DNA from: Telopea speciosissima
Taxonomy: Eukaryota; Streptophyta; Magnoliopsida; Proteales; Proteaceae
Direction: 5' to 3'
Length of the DNA: 64,000 nucleotides
Assembly: GCF_018873765.1 (NCBI RefSeq)
Contig: NC_057918.1
Location: forward strand, 40,463,871 to 40,527,870
A model generated the notes under the pieces. That model was not told where the DNA came from. It did not search any database and saw nothing but the letters and a program-made list of their open reading frames with translations. Positions 1 through 11,836 of this stretch are shown in pieces. The position numbers were made by a program, and so were the translations under genes. Each line of letters opens with the position of its first letter. The first letter of the stretch is position 1.

Positions 1-2715
1 GCATGACCTCCGTCGGGGTCCACACCAATATCATCATAATAATTAGGGCTCGCCTCCTTGTAATGAGCCTTCATGCCACAGCGGCATTAATCTGCAAAAT
101 CATCTAAGAAAAACATATATAACAGAGTGTGAGCCCCACTGAGCTCGTGAGCAAATATATCATCATGCATGCACGTGCAACCACAATCCACATGATCCTA
201 CATGATATGCAAGTCTAGTTTATTTATTAGCCACCTAGCATACAGCTAAGTCAGGTCTGTGCTACTACAATCCCTAATACATGTATCCCTGGTGCGGACT
301 TCTAACCCCTTCCCGCGATACACCCATTGAGTTGTCGGAGAGGACTAGTCAGCTCCCGCATTCATTCACCAAGGTCAGCCCGACCAGCCCTCTGTGATTA
401 ACTTGTAGGGTAATCCATCACATTTCTCATTTCTTTTTTTTTCTGACATATAGCCCGGCATATAGCTCAAAATCACCATTCCAGTGTAATCACATTTCTT
501 CTCATTTCATTTCTTTTCTTTTCACATATTCACATATGGTCACCCCCACAGGCATCCAACACCTAAACCCCTGTTGGCAAGGGTACGTAGCACAGGTGAT
601 GAAACTCTAACCCCATGTCTATATGGCATCATATGAGTCGGGTGGTGTCAACCGCATCCCATACTACGGGCTACCACAGGCCTCATTTCCAAACCGACTA
701 CGGCATCTAGTCTAACAATCAAGATTCACAGTGTTGATCAACAAACAATCATTGTTCAAAAATTGAGTAAATGAACAGAAATTAAATATCACAGCATTTA
801 AGATTTTATAATTATTTGTCGGCATACAATTACACATACATTTATAACAATACTTCACTCACCTGAGTTTGGTTCTATGAACTCAATCGCAAAATCAGTT
901 CCAATAGCAGTCTGATTGTTGTCCTCGAGCACGGGATCAAATCCTAGATGTAAATCAGAAATTGTCATATTAAGTTTCCAATCTGTCCCTAGTAGTCCTA
1001 GGGTTAACCTAAGCTTACTGGGTTGACCCGATGTTCAATTGGTACTCACTTGGAATCACTGGGCCTTGCACTGGCCTTAGGCTCATGTCCCGGTGCATCA
1101 TCCAGAGTTAGTGGTCTAGGGGTAAAATAGTCATTCTTTATAGTTGTACCTGACCCTAGGTCAGATTAGGTTCACAGTGCTGTCCATAGCTTGTCTGTGC
1201 TGTAGGACCAAGCACAACAGGGTTTCCTTCACCTGTGGGGCCCACTTCCTTATTAAGGAAAGATGTGGGGAAGGGCATTTAGGTCATTTCCCATCTTCCC
1301 ACAGTGTATCATGGCCAATGGGTGAGGTTCCCAAAGCCAAATCAGCATTTCTGCCCATTTCCCTTCACTGGGCGATGGCTCTGGGCGTTGGATGCATCGC
1401 CCAGAGTCTGTAATTGACATTGGGCTGAGATTCCAAGGTTGGGCTTGGTGGGCAGTATTCAAATTTGATCCCCATGCATGTTAGGGTGCTATGTAGCCCT
1501 AGGGGTGACCTCCATTTTGGTCCAAATGGATCTTCCATCAGACCCACCATTTAGCTGCCAGAGGCTGCCCAGACAACCCAGTGAATAGTATCACAGGGTT
1601 TTCTCCAAACTTGGAATTCGATTTCAGCCACATGCAAGGCTGGATTTACATATGCAACACAGTTCTGGGGCTGCTACCACCTAGGACTAGGTCCATGCAG
1701 CCATTGCTTGCATCTAGGGTTCCAAATCACAAAGCAACAGAGCATCTGGGCAGTGCAGCTGTGCACAGCCAGATTTGGCTCTCAAGAACAGTGTTCTAGC
1801 CTATTAAAATCCAATAAAAATCACAGATCTCCCATGCTTTAAGCTTGCATGGCAGATCTGGAGCTGTCCTGGGCAAACCCTAGTTGTTCTGGGCTGCCCA
1901 GAGAGCAGAAACATAGCTAAATATATGCATCCAAAGGCAACAGCAGGTAGGGACAATGCTGGTTATACCTGCCCAGGTCTAAGAAGCTCGGGATCCCAAG
2001 CTTGGATGGGGGTGGCAGCTCCTCCTTCTTCCTTCTTCTTCTTTCTTCCTCTCCTTCCTCTTCTTTCTCTCTTCTTTCTCTCCCACGAACTGAGCAATAG
2101 TAAGAGCTCTAAATAAGCCAAAAGCTCATCTATTTATAAGCCCAGCCCTCACTGAGGCTTGTTTGGCTATGAAGGCGTCTTTTGAAAATGGGTTTTTAAA
2201 CTGATTCTGAATGATTCTGGGCACACTGGTGGGGTCCACAGTGAACTAAGGGTATAAGGAGGTCCCTCAGACTCCCCTCTATCTATGGAGGGTGCCCATG
2301 TTCATGTTGGGTGGTCCCCATAATTAAAAATCATTAAAATATGCTGTTTCACTCACTGGGCAATGTCACTGGGCCTTATCTGCATCACCCAGTGCCATCG
2401 TCCAAAGAATTCCAGCAAGCTGAAATTCAGTGGGGCTTGCACAGGGGTTTGACTCTTGATCAGGGCATTGTCAGTGGGTCCCAAAGTTATGGGGAGGAGA
2501 GAGATTATCTGGGGTTCAGGCCATACATCATGCTATGAGCTCTGCATTTACAGGGGTCTGCTATCCACCTACTGACAGGCATGTAGGATGATCCATACAG
2601 GGGTTCTTCATCAATCCAAACCACTGGAGTGATACTCCACAGTGTTATTGGTTGCTGGATCAGGGGTTCCTATCCTTCAACCAAAATTCCAGTCAGTCTG
2701 GAGCAGGGTTTGATA
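1..2715 (-). repeat. 3' LTR of the Tekay element, truncated by window start
   Basis: Direct repeat of the right LTR. Its inner edge is next to the polypurine tract at 2716. The edge reads cagggtttgata where the other LTR has cagggtttgaca, so the terminal TG has mutated to TA in element sense. A TATA-like box (TTATAAATAG in element sense) is at 2130-2139. A pyrimidine-rich stretch at about 2020-2090 is a purine tract in element sense. Compared with the right LTR it differs by several indels: 14 bp extra near 1375, 17 bp extra near 1525, and about 40 bp missing near 2470. Confidence 0.9.
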
Positions 2716-2730
2716 TTTCTCCCCACCTTA
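2716..2730 (-). other. Polypurine tract of the Tekay element
   Basis: Element-sense TAAGGTGGGGAGAAA lies directly against the inner edge of the 3' LTR. It follows a purine-rich stretch typical of Tekay elements. Plus-strand DNA synthesis primes here in active copies. Confidence 0.8.
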
Positions 2731-2751
2731 CAAAAATTTCATCCTCAAAAT

Positions 2752-4000
2752 TTACTTACCTTGCAATCCAAAGAGTTGAGGATACTTCTCTTTCATTTCT
2801 TCTTCTCATTCCCATGATGCTTCTTCCACTAGGTTATTTCCCCAATGAATCTTTACCAAAGCGACAGTGCGGTTACGAAGGTTATGCTCCTTTCTGTCCA
2901 ATATTTTCGTAGGTTGCTCTTCGTAGGTCATATCCACATCCAACTGTTCAGGTTCAGTTGACAGTACATGTGTCGGGTTGTTAATGTATTTCCTTAGCAT
3001 CGACATATGAAAAACATCATGGACACCTGACAAAGATGGTGGTAGTGCCAGTCGGTATGCTATGGGTCCCACTTTGTTGAGTATTTCATAAGGACCAATG
3101 AATCTTGGGCTTAACTTGCCTTTCTTGTTAAATCATAGCAATCCTTTAGTTGGAGATACTCGAAGGAATATTTTTTCTCCGACTTCAAATTCAATGTCCT
3201 TCCTTCTATTATCTGCATAACTTTTCTGTCTTGACTGGCCTGTCTTGATCTTTTCTCTTATAATATCTACCTTGTCGCAGGTCGCTTGTATCATCTCAGG
3301 TCCGAGATATTTCCGTTCACCAACTTCATCCCAATATAACGGAGTTCTACATTTTCGTCCCAACAACGCTTCGAATGGTGCCATGCCAATGGTGGAGTGA
3401 TAGCTATTATTGTATGCAAATTCCACCAGAGGTATGTGGGCATCCCAACTGTCATTCATTTCCAAAACACAGGCTCGGAGCATATCCTCCAGAGTCTGAA
3501 TAGTTCTTTCTGACTGTCCATCCATCTGTGGATGGAAAGTTGTGCTAAGATTTAGTTGAGTTCCCAATGCCTTCTATAAACTTCTCCAAAACCTTGAGGT
3601 GAACCGAGGATCTCTGTTAGACACAATACTGACAGGCACGCCGTGTAAGCGAACTATATTCTCTATACATAATTGGGCGAGCTTATCCATGGAGTAGTTT
3701 ATCTTGATTGGTATGAAGTGAGCTGCCTTAGTCAGTCCATCTACAATCACCCATATCGCATTCATGCCCTTCCTGGTGTTGGGCAGATTTGTCACGAAAT
3801 CCATAGTAATTCTTGACCCCTTCCATTCAGGTATAGGAAGTGGTTGCAACAATCCATACGGTCGGTGTCTCTCTGCTTTTATCTGTTGATAGGTGAGACA
3901 CTTAGACACGTATATTGCTATGGTCTCTTTCATTCCCATCCACCAGTAATACTTCTTCAAATCCTTGTACATCTTTGTACTTTCGGGGTGGATGTATAGG
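2752..4000 (-). pseudogene. Tekay integrase plus chromodomain, broken
   Basis: The C-terminal part of the Tekay polyprotein. The 3574-3972 segment holds the integrase core start, with the first Asp in [12 protein letters not shown]. The expected second Asp is lost: the motif reads [10 protein letters not shown] where the family has SDRDPRF. The 3133-3567 segment keeps the catalytic Glu region (HPQMDGQSERTIQTLEDML). The 2806-3072 segment carries the GPIAYRL integrase C-terminal motif and a chromodomain ([12 protein letters not shown] ... VKIHWGNN). In-frame stops split the parts; the last, just after EASWE, is followed by the normal family tail to a stop at 2752. Integrase inserts the cDNA and the chromodomain targets chromatin marks; this copy cannot do so. 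Confidence 0.88.
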
Positions 4001-4283
4001 GTGATGTGTGCACCTCTTTAAGAATTCGGTCTTGGACGTCAAAATCATTAGGCACGCACAGTCTATCTCAAAACTTTAATGCACATTCATGGGCCAAAGA
4101 AAAATCTGGGTCCTTGTGGACACCTTGTTGTACTTCCCACATAATCTTGGCCAGCTTGAGGTCCAATGGTTGCTTCGCAATTATTTCCTCTCGTATCGAT
4201 GGCTGTAGATCCATGGCCGCTAATTGCATAGCCGTTCCTTCGATCACGAGTTCCAGATCAAGCTTTCGAGCTTCTTCATACAA

Positions 4284-5560
4284 CTATTCGCTTACAACCA
4301 AAGAAGCGAGAGATGCTGTCTGAGATTTTCTGCTTAACGCATCAGCTACAATGTTGGCCTTGCCTGGGTGGTATTGGATTTCACAATCATAGTCTTTCAC
4401 CAACTCCAACCACCGTCTCTGTCTCATATTCAGCTCCTTTTGGGTGAAGAAATACTTCAGACTTTTATGATCGCTAAAGATTTCACTCTTTTCACCATAT
4501 AGGTAATGCCGCCATATTTTCAACGCGAAAACTACCACCGCCAATTCTAGGTCATATGTGGGGTAGTTCTTTTCATGTTCCTTTAATTATCTGGAGGCGT
4601 AGGCCACTACTTTACCGCTTTGCATCAGGACGCCACCCAATCCTGTTCTGGATGCATCAATGTATACCACCATTCCTCCAGTACCGTTCGGAATGGTCAG
4701 AACTGGAGCTGTTACCAAACGGATTCGTAATTCCTAAAAACTCTTCTCGCATGCTTCATTCCATTCAAACATGGGTCACTTCTTTGTGAGTTTTGTCATA
4801 GGTGCCAAAATTCACAAGAAATTTTTAATAAATCATCGATAATATCCGGCCAAACCTAAAAAACTTCGAATCTCAGTGGCACTCTTCAGAGTTTCCCATT
4901 CAAGAATTGCCTTCACCTTGCCTGGGTCTACTTTAATGCCATCCTCAGTGACGATGTGTCCCAGGAATCCAATCTGGTGAAGCCAAAATTCACATTTACT
5001 AAACTTGGTGAAAAGTCGGTGCTCTCGTAGTCACTGCAACACAAAGGTGAGGCGTCGAGCGTGTTCTTCTTCATTCTTGGAGTACGCCAGGATGTCATCA
5101 ATAAACACGATGACAAACTTATCCAACACATCATGGAATACTCTATTCATCATGTCCATGAAAGCCACCAGGGCGTTGGTTAATCCGAACGACAAAACCA
5201 AAAATTCTTAATGTCCGTATCGAGTTCGGAACATCATTTTGTGAATATCGCTGCTCTTGATCTTCAGTTGATGGTATCCCGACCTAAGATCAATCTTGGA
5301 GAAAACTCTCACTCCTTGTAGCTGATCAAATAGGTCATCGATACGCGGCAACGGATATCGATTCTTGATAGTTAACTTATTCAACTCGTGGTAGTCGATA
5401 CACAGCCGCATACTGCCATCCTTGTTCTTAGCAAACAGCATGAGTGCTCCCCAGGGTGATACACTGGGTCGTATAAATCCCTTCTTCAGCAGGTCTTGAA
5501 GTTGAACCTACAACTCTTTCAGTTCGATTGGCGCCATCTGATATGGTGCCTTGGATACCG
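4284..5560 (-). pseudogene. Tekay reverse transcriptase and RNase H, broken
   Basis: The 5208-5441 segment shows the RT fingers ([32 protein letters not shown]). A stop at 5208-5210 follows RYGH, where the family has Tyr-Glu-Phe. Downstream sense sequence gives SFGLTNA and the active-site box VFIDDIL in the 4928-5200 stretch, in shifted frames. RNase H is at 4284-4544, with [11 protein letters not shown] and the ending [19 protein letters not shown] and RNase H copy the element RNA into DNA. Multiple stops and shifts make this copy non-functional. Confidence 0.88.
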
Positions 5561-5615
5561 GTGCTGCACCAGGAATTAGATCAATCGCGAACTCTATATC
5601 ATGGTCAGGCGGTAG

Positions 5616-6150
5616 CTATGTCAGATCTTCTGGAAAGACATCAAGAAATTCTCTGACGACTTCTAGTTCCTCCAAGGGTTTTATCTTCACCTCCATGTCT
5701 ATCACAGTGGCCAAAAAGCCTTGGCATCCATCATCAAGCAACTTTTGCGCCTGGAGGGCTGATAAGGTTACTCTCCTGGGTTTCTTCCTTGGTTCACTTT
5801 GATAGGTGAGGATTGATCCATCATTCATCTTAAATACTATCTTCTTCACCACACACAAGACATTTGCACCATAGGCGGATAGCCAATCCATGCCTAGTAT
5901 CACGTCAAAATCATTTATATCCATCTTTATCAATCGAGCGGTTAGTTTCTTCCTACATATTTTAATCTGACAAGGGTCATAGACCTTCTTCAAGCTCACG
6001 ACACTTCTTATCGGTGTGCTGACTACTAGCTCATGCTCGATGTCTCTTGGTCGATCTTCCATCTTTCTTGCAAAGGTCGAGGAGACAAAAGAGTGGGTCG
6101 CGCCCAAGTTGAATAATACTCGTGCGGGTATGGTTGAGACATTCAGGGTA
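5616..6150 (-). pseudogene. Tekay aspartic protease with lost catalytic Asp
   Basis: A retropepsin-like region follows gag. The active-site motif, normally F-D-S/T-G-A-T-H-S-F, reads FNLGATHSFVSS here, so the catalytic Asp is Asn and the next residue is Leu. The flap and second conserved block (VILGMDWLSAYGA) are still readable and lead into the RT linker (LEELEVVREFLDVFPEDLT). Reading is open over 163 codons from 6107 to 5616. A protease with Asn in this position cannot process Gag-Pol. Confidence 0.85.
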
Positions 6151-6209
6151 CCTAGGGTTTGTAGGTAATTTAGGTTACATAAAGTAAGCCAATTAGTCCC
6201 TATAAGTTA

Positions 6210-7571
6210 GTAGTGTTCAGCAAACTTACCAGTCAATACATTGGGGTTCACCTCATCTTCTTCATTCGTCATCGCAAACACCTTTCCTCGCGTCTGATTG
6301 CCCCGTGGCTGAAAAGGTCTAGCGTAGGGCTAATTCAGCGAGTTGTTACTATATCCACGCGATCTGCAATCTCTAGCCATGTGTCCCTCCTTATTGCACA
6401 CATAGCACTTATAGGGTGGAACAGCAAGTGTTGAGGCTTGGCTCACTTGACTTGTTGCCAGTCGGGCTGGCGAAGCTGCTGTTATTGCTTGACTCGTCGC
6501 CGGTTGAGCAAGTTGATTGAATGTGGGGCGGAAAGGGTTCTGACCCACGTTCAGCCTACGATACAGGGTCAAGATGGAATTTGAGTTGGTTCCGCGGTAA
6601 ACTTTATTTGGCCAGGCATAGGTCTAGAAATTGTTTGGCCTTTTGCCTAAGGACGACGTCACAGCTTTTTCTTTCTCTTTCTCTTTAAACCTATCTTCTA
6701 TGGGCTTCGCTTTATCCACCATCTAAGCATAATCCTGGATGTCCATGATTGACAATACTGACCCGATCTCAGTCTTGAGTCCTTTCTCAAACTTCTTCGC
6801 CTTACTAACTTCCCCTTTCAGGTGCTCTGGAGCAAAATGGAACAAGTCCTCAAATCTCTGTTGATAATCCAGCACTGACTTGGTTCCTTGCACCAGTGCA
6901 ATGAATTCAGCTTCTTTCCTGTCCCTGAAACTCTCTGGGAAGTAATTCTTGAAGAAAACTTATTTAAATTGCTCCCACGTGGGATTCGGGTGAGTAGCTT
7001 CCAAATTAGGTTTAGTTGCTTCCCACCAAGCTTTGGCTTCATTCTTTAACTGATAACCCGCACATATCAACTTTTGTGCATCCGTGCACTCAAGTACTTC
7101 AAATGCCTTCTCTAGTGCACTAATCCACCGTTCCGGCTGCATTGCCTCAGAGGTTATTTTGGAAAATGCAAGCAGTTGAAGTTTCTTAAATCTTTCCATA
7201 ACCTTGGCGGTAGAATTCTCCGCTAAGTGTTGAGGCACAGGTGGTGGAAATAGTATGGGCCGGTTGGGTGGTGGTGGTGGTGCAGCGCGTTTATGCATCA
7301 TGGTTGCAAACTGAGTAGACATCTGACCAAGCAATTCTTGTTGTTGTTGCATGGTCCGCATCATAGTGGTCATGAATGCAGTCACGTCACCAGCTGCCAT
7401 ATTTGGCTGAGGTGCTACAGCAGTGGTTCGTGCAGCCGCTGGGGCCTCTGATGAAGCAGTCGATGCCACAGAATTTGAAGCCTCAGCCCCGTTAGGTAGT
7501 TCAACCTCCGGTACAACTCGAGGTTGTTTTCCTTTGTGACCACCATGAGAACTTCTTTTAGTGTTAACCAT
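6210..7571 (-). pseudogene. Tekay gag with CCHC zinc knuckle, interrupted by stops
   Basis: Starts with MVNTKRSSHGG at 7571, the usual type of start for Tekay gag, followed by a low-complexity region and the capsid-like block (TAKVMERFKKLQLLAFSK ... EAKAWWEATKP). A stop follows WEQFK at about 6960, and the same frame resumes with YFPESFRDRKEAEFIAL. Further stops occur near 6720 and 6625. The nucleocapsid zinc knuckle CYVCNKEGHMARDC lies at about 6380-6425. Gag packages the element RNA. The reading frame is largely conserved apart from stops, so decay is by point mutation more than by rearrangement. Confidence 0.88.
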
Positions 7572-7867
7572 TGTTGCTTCTCTGAAAAGAGGAGCGTGTT
7601 CAATATTCCAATATCGCTTGTCAGGGTCAACAATTATTTTTCTAGTTAGTGCAGGTACAAACCTAGTCCATAGTTTCCAGTGAATCTCATGAGTCGCACC
7701 AGTAGGGTGGATTGTTAGATATGTTATCTTGGTTTATTGTGTAATGTTTTCATTCACTTTGGATTTTGTTTCTCTTTCTTAAGCATTTTAATTAACAATA
7801 TGCTATGCATGGCACTATATGAGAGATTTCAAATTTTTAAGTAAAGGCTTTTAATTATTTACCTGAC

Positions 7868-8044
7868 CTAACAGGCAAGCAACTCCAACTTCTTCCCTGT
7901 CATAAACTCCATCGCAAGTAGGTACTCTATGTCGGCTCTTACTTCTTCAGCTAAGGTCATAAAGTAGTCTCGTTCTTCCGGTCCACTAATGGCAGCAAGG
8001 GCTAGATAAAAGTTCAATCTGTTCTCAGCTCGGGGTAGTACTAG
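7868..8044 (-). pseudogene. Small open stretch in the Tekay 5' leader, function unknown
   Basis: Between the primer site and gag the minus strand is open for 58 codons, from a TGA at 8045-8047 to a stop at 7868. It encodes a protein-like, charged, helix-prone sequence containing ISGPEERDYFMTLAEEVRAD and ending KKLELLAC. Codons just upstream of the TGA read on in the same style (LRERLRRI), so the stretch looks like a remnant of a longer pre-gag frame. I do not recognise the product. It could also be a chance frame in leader sequence. Confidence 0.4.
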
Positions 8045-8427
8045 TCATATTCGTCTCAGTCTCTCTCGCAGCTATCTGATATAGATCATATTGTTGGAGT
8101 TTCCAGCCTTGGCTGAGGTAATAGGTCCTGTCATAGAAAATGGTTCTAAGCATCAGGTCGTACTTAATTAGAAGAATTAAGTATACGTCTACTGGAACTT
8201 AAATAGCTAAACAAATCAATAAGAATGTTCTTGGGTTGGCTTGAGGTACCTTAGCGTCTAAAAGTGTTTGATTGACTAGACAGCCTATCAGATCCAATTA
8301 TTAGCTAACTTAAATTTTGGAGGGGGGTAATATCTACGCTCCCCTGTAGCTATTAATTATTACATGTTTTATTATTTATAGCTTATTAGTCCTAGTCTGC
8401 ACTCCATAAATGTAAGAAGAGCCTCAC

Positions 8428-8439
8428 GCTCTGATACCA
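8428..8439 (-). other. Primer binding site of the Tekay element (initiator tRNA-Met type)
   Basis: Element-sense TGGTATCAGAGC, complementary to the 3' end of initiator tRNA-Met, lies five bases inside the right LTR (linker GAGCT). It fixes the right LTR as the 5' LTR and the element as minus-strand. Confidence 0.9.
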
Positions 8440-8444
8440 AGCTC

Positions 8445-11400
8445 TGTCACACCCCAAACCACCCCCTGGGAGGATTAGGTAGGTGACCCGAATTGCGTAA
8501 CGGCAATTTGCCAAATCCCACGGATCTAGAAACAGTGCGTACATTCATGAAACCACATTCATTCACTTTACCAAAGGCAAGATTAGAGTGCTCCAGATAA
8601 ACTACATTTGCAATAACAAAATAGAAAGCGTTGCAATATGGGGAATGATGATAATATGTACATAGATAAGTTTGATACATTTCCTAACTACCCACAAACT
8701 AAGAAACAAAGCTGACAAGAACAAAACTAAAGTTACTACATACATAAATTTATGCAGGGTGAGTAAGCTCAACCCCAAAAAGAAAATAGGAAAATTACAA
8801 CTGAACCACAACCAGAACAGGGATAAACTCCTAGACAAAACAAAAAGGAGTCCCCAAGTCAAAACATCAAGTGTACTCTTCAACGGTCTTCATCAATGAC
8901 CACCGAGAACGCACGCATCATCGGCACGACCTCCGTCGGGGTCCACACCAAAATCATCATAATAATTAAGGCTCGCCTCATCGTAATGAGCCTCCATGCC
9001 ACAACGGCATCGATCTGCAAAATCATCTAAGAAAAACATATATAACAGAGTGTGAGCTCCACTGAGCTTATGACCAAATATATCATCATGCATGCACGTG
9101 CAACCACAATCCACATGATCCTACATGATATGCAAGTCCAGTTTATTTATTAGCCACCTAGCATACAGCTAAGTCAGGTCTGTGCTACTACAATCCCCAA
9201 TACATGTATCCCTGGTGCGGGCTTCTAACCCCTTCCCGCGATACACCCATTGAGTTGTCGGAGAGGACCAATCAGCTCCCGCATTCGTTCACCAAGGTCA
9301 GCCCAACCAGCCCTCTGTGATTAACCTGTTGGGTAATCCATCACATTTCTCATTTCTTTTCTTTTCTGGCATATAGCCTGGCATATAGCTCAAAATCACC
9401 ATTCCGGTGTATTCACATTTCTTCTCATTTCATTTCTTTTCTTTTCACATATTCACATATGGTCACCCTCACAGGCATCCAACACCTAAACCCCTGTTGG
9501 CAAGGGTGCGTAACACGGGTGATGAAACTCTAACCCCATGTCTATATGGCATCGTATGAGTCGGGTGGTGTCAACCGCATCCCATACTACGGGCTACCAC
9601 AGGCCTCATTTCCAAGCCGACTATGGCATCTAGTCTAACAATCAAGATTCACAGTGTTGATCAACAGACAATCATTGTTCAAAAATTGAGTAAATGAACA
9701 AAAATTAAATGTCACAGCATTTAGGATTTTATAATTATTTGCCGGCATACAGTTACACATACATATATGACAATACTTCACTCACCTGAGTTTGGTTCTA
9801 GGAACTCAGTCGCAAAATCAGTTCCAACAGCAGTCTAATTGTTGTCCTCGAGCATGGGATCAAATCCTAGATGTAAATCAGAAATTGTCATATTAAGTTT
9901 CCAATCTGTCCCTAGTAGTCCTAGGGTTAACCTAAGCTTATTGGGTTGACCCGGTGTTCAATTGGTACTCACTTGGAATCACTGGGCCTTGCACTGGCCT
10001 TAGGCGCATGTCCCGGTGCATCATCCAGAGTTAGTGGTCTAGGGGTAAAATAGTCATTCTTCATAGTTGTACCTGATCCTAGGTCAGATTAGGTTCACAG
10101 TGCTGTCCATAGCTTGTCTGTGCTGTAGGACCAAGCACAGCAGGGTTTCCTTCACCTGTGGGGCCCACTTCCTTATTAAGGACAGATGTGGGGAAGGGCA
10201 TTTAGGTCATTTCCCATCTTCCCACAGTGTCTCATGGCCAATGGGTGAGGTTCCCAAAGCCAGATCAGCATTTCTGCCCATTTCCGTTCACTGGGCGTTG
10301 GATGCATCGCCCAGAGTCTGCAATTGACATTGGGCTGAGATTCCAAGGTTGGGCTTGGTGGGCAGTGTTCAAATTTGATCCCCATGCATGTTAGGGTGCT
10401 ATGTAGCCCTAGGGGTGACCTTCATTTTGGTCAGACCCACCATTTAGCTGCCAGAGGCTGCCCAGACAACCCAGTGAATAGTGTCACAGGGTTTTCTCCA
10501 AACTTGGAATTCGATTTCAGCCACATGCAAGGCTGGATTTACAAATGCAACATAGTTCTGGGGCTACTACCACCTAGGGCTAGGTCCATGCAGCCATTGC
10601 TTGCATCTAGGGTTCCAAATCACAAAGCAACAGAGCATATGGGCAGTGCAGCTGTGCACAGCCAGATTCGGCTCTCAAGAACAGTGTTATAGCCTATTAC
10701 AATCCAATAAAAATCACAGATCTCCCATGCTTTAAGCTTGCATGGCAGATCTGGAGCTGTCCTGGGCAAACCCTAGTTGTTCTGGGCTGCCCATAGAGCA
10801 GAAACACAGCTAAACATATGCATCCAAAGGCAACAGCAGGTAGGGACAGTGCTGGTTATACCTGCCCAGGTCTGAGAAGCTCGATCCCAAGCTTGGTTGG
10901 GGGTGGCAGCTCCTCCTTCTTCCTTCTTCTTCTTCTTTCTTCCTCTCCTTCCCCTTCTTTCTCTCTTCTTTCTCTCCCAAGAAATGAGCAGTAGTAAGAG
11001 CTCTAAATGAGCCCAAAGCTCATCTATTTATAAGCCCAGCCCTCACTGAGGCTTGTTTGGCAATGAATGCCTCTTTTGAAAATGGGTTTTTAAACTAATT
11101 CTGAGTGATTCTGGGCACACTGGTGGGGTCCATAGTGAACTAAGGGTATGAGGTGGTCCCTCAGACTCCCCTCTATCTATGGAGGGTGCCCATGTTCATG
11201 TTGGGTGGTCCCCATAATTAAAAACTATTAAAATATGTTGTTTCACTCACTGGGCGATGTCACTGGGCCTTGTCTGCATTGCCCAGTGCCATCGTCCAGA
11301 GAATTCCAGCAAGCTGAAATTCAGTGCGGCTTGCACAGGGGTTTGACCCTTGATCAAGGCATTGTCCCCACATGCCTTTTAGAGGTTTTTACACACTTCT

Positions 11401-11836
11401 TTAGAAGTGGGTCCCACAGTTATGGGGAGGAGAGAGATTACCTGGGGTTCAGGCCATACATCATGCTATGAGCTGTGCATTTACAGGGGTCTCCTATCCA
11501 CCTACTGATAGGCATGTAGGATGATCCATAGAGGGTTTCTTCATCAATCCAAACCACTGGAGTGATACTCCACAGTGTTCTTGGTTGCCTGATCAGGGGT
11601 TCCTGTCCTTCAACCAAAATTCTAGTCAGTCAGGAGCAGGGTTTGACGGATCTTTATCACCTCCAGTTTGCTGACCGGCCCAGTTCCCCAGTTTCTCTAA
11701 CAAAGGGGGGCTGAAATGACCTCTCTACCCATGCCCAAACACCCTGCCCGGGTGGGGTCCACCATCCCCCTATTAGAGGAACTGGGGAACTGGGCCGGTC
11801 AACAAACTGGAGGTGATAATTTTCCAGGGTTTGACA
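8445..11836 (-). repeat. 5' LTR of the Tekay element (about 3.2 kb plus inserted MITE)
   Basis: Direct repeat of the left LTR, running from tgtcacacccc at 8445 to cagggtttgaca at 11836, that is TG...CA in either sense. Total length is 3392 bp, of which 188 bp are an inserted MITE and its target duplication. A TATA-like box (element sense TTATAAATAG) at 11024-11033 would be the promoter core. The five bases after it (ccttc) are the candidate target duplication; the partner is outside the window. Confidence 0.9.
11648..11824. mobile_element. MITE, Mutator-like, inside the tip of the Tekay 5' LTR
   Basis: A 177-bp insertion whose ends are inverted copies over about 50 bp (tatcacctccagtttg near 11655; its complement caaactggaggtgata near 11804). 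It is flanked by the exact 11-bp direct repeat cagggtttgac at 11637-11647 and 11825-11835. A 9-11 bp target duplication with G...C ends suggests a Mutator-like element. No coding capacity. Confidence 0.85.

Larger units (their letters stand above)
1..11836 (-). mobile_element. Ty3/gypsy Tekay/Del-type chromovirus retrotransposon, decayed, left end outside window
   Basis: The two ends of this block are direct copies of each other (sequence from position 1 matches sequence from about 8925). Between them lie, on the minus strand and in order, a tRNA-iMet-type primer site, gag with a CCHC knuckle, protease, reverse transcriptase, RNase H, integrase and a C-terminal chromodomain, then a polypurine tract. 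That order and the chromodomain are those of Ty3/gypsy chromoviruses of the Tekay/Del type. The coding region is broken by many stops and shifts, so the copy is dead. The right edge joins LINE sequence at 11837, so the element probably landed in a LINE; the left edge and its target duplication lie outside the window. Confidence 0.93.

Noticed and set aside
1144..1413. Open frame in the Tekay LTR, also present at 10067-10327
   Set aside because: The two are the same frame in the two LTR copies, antisense to the element, with indels shifting the end; LTRs do not normally code.
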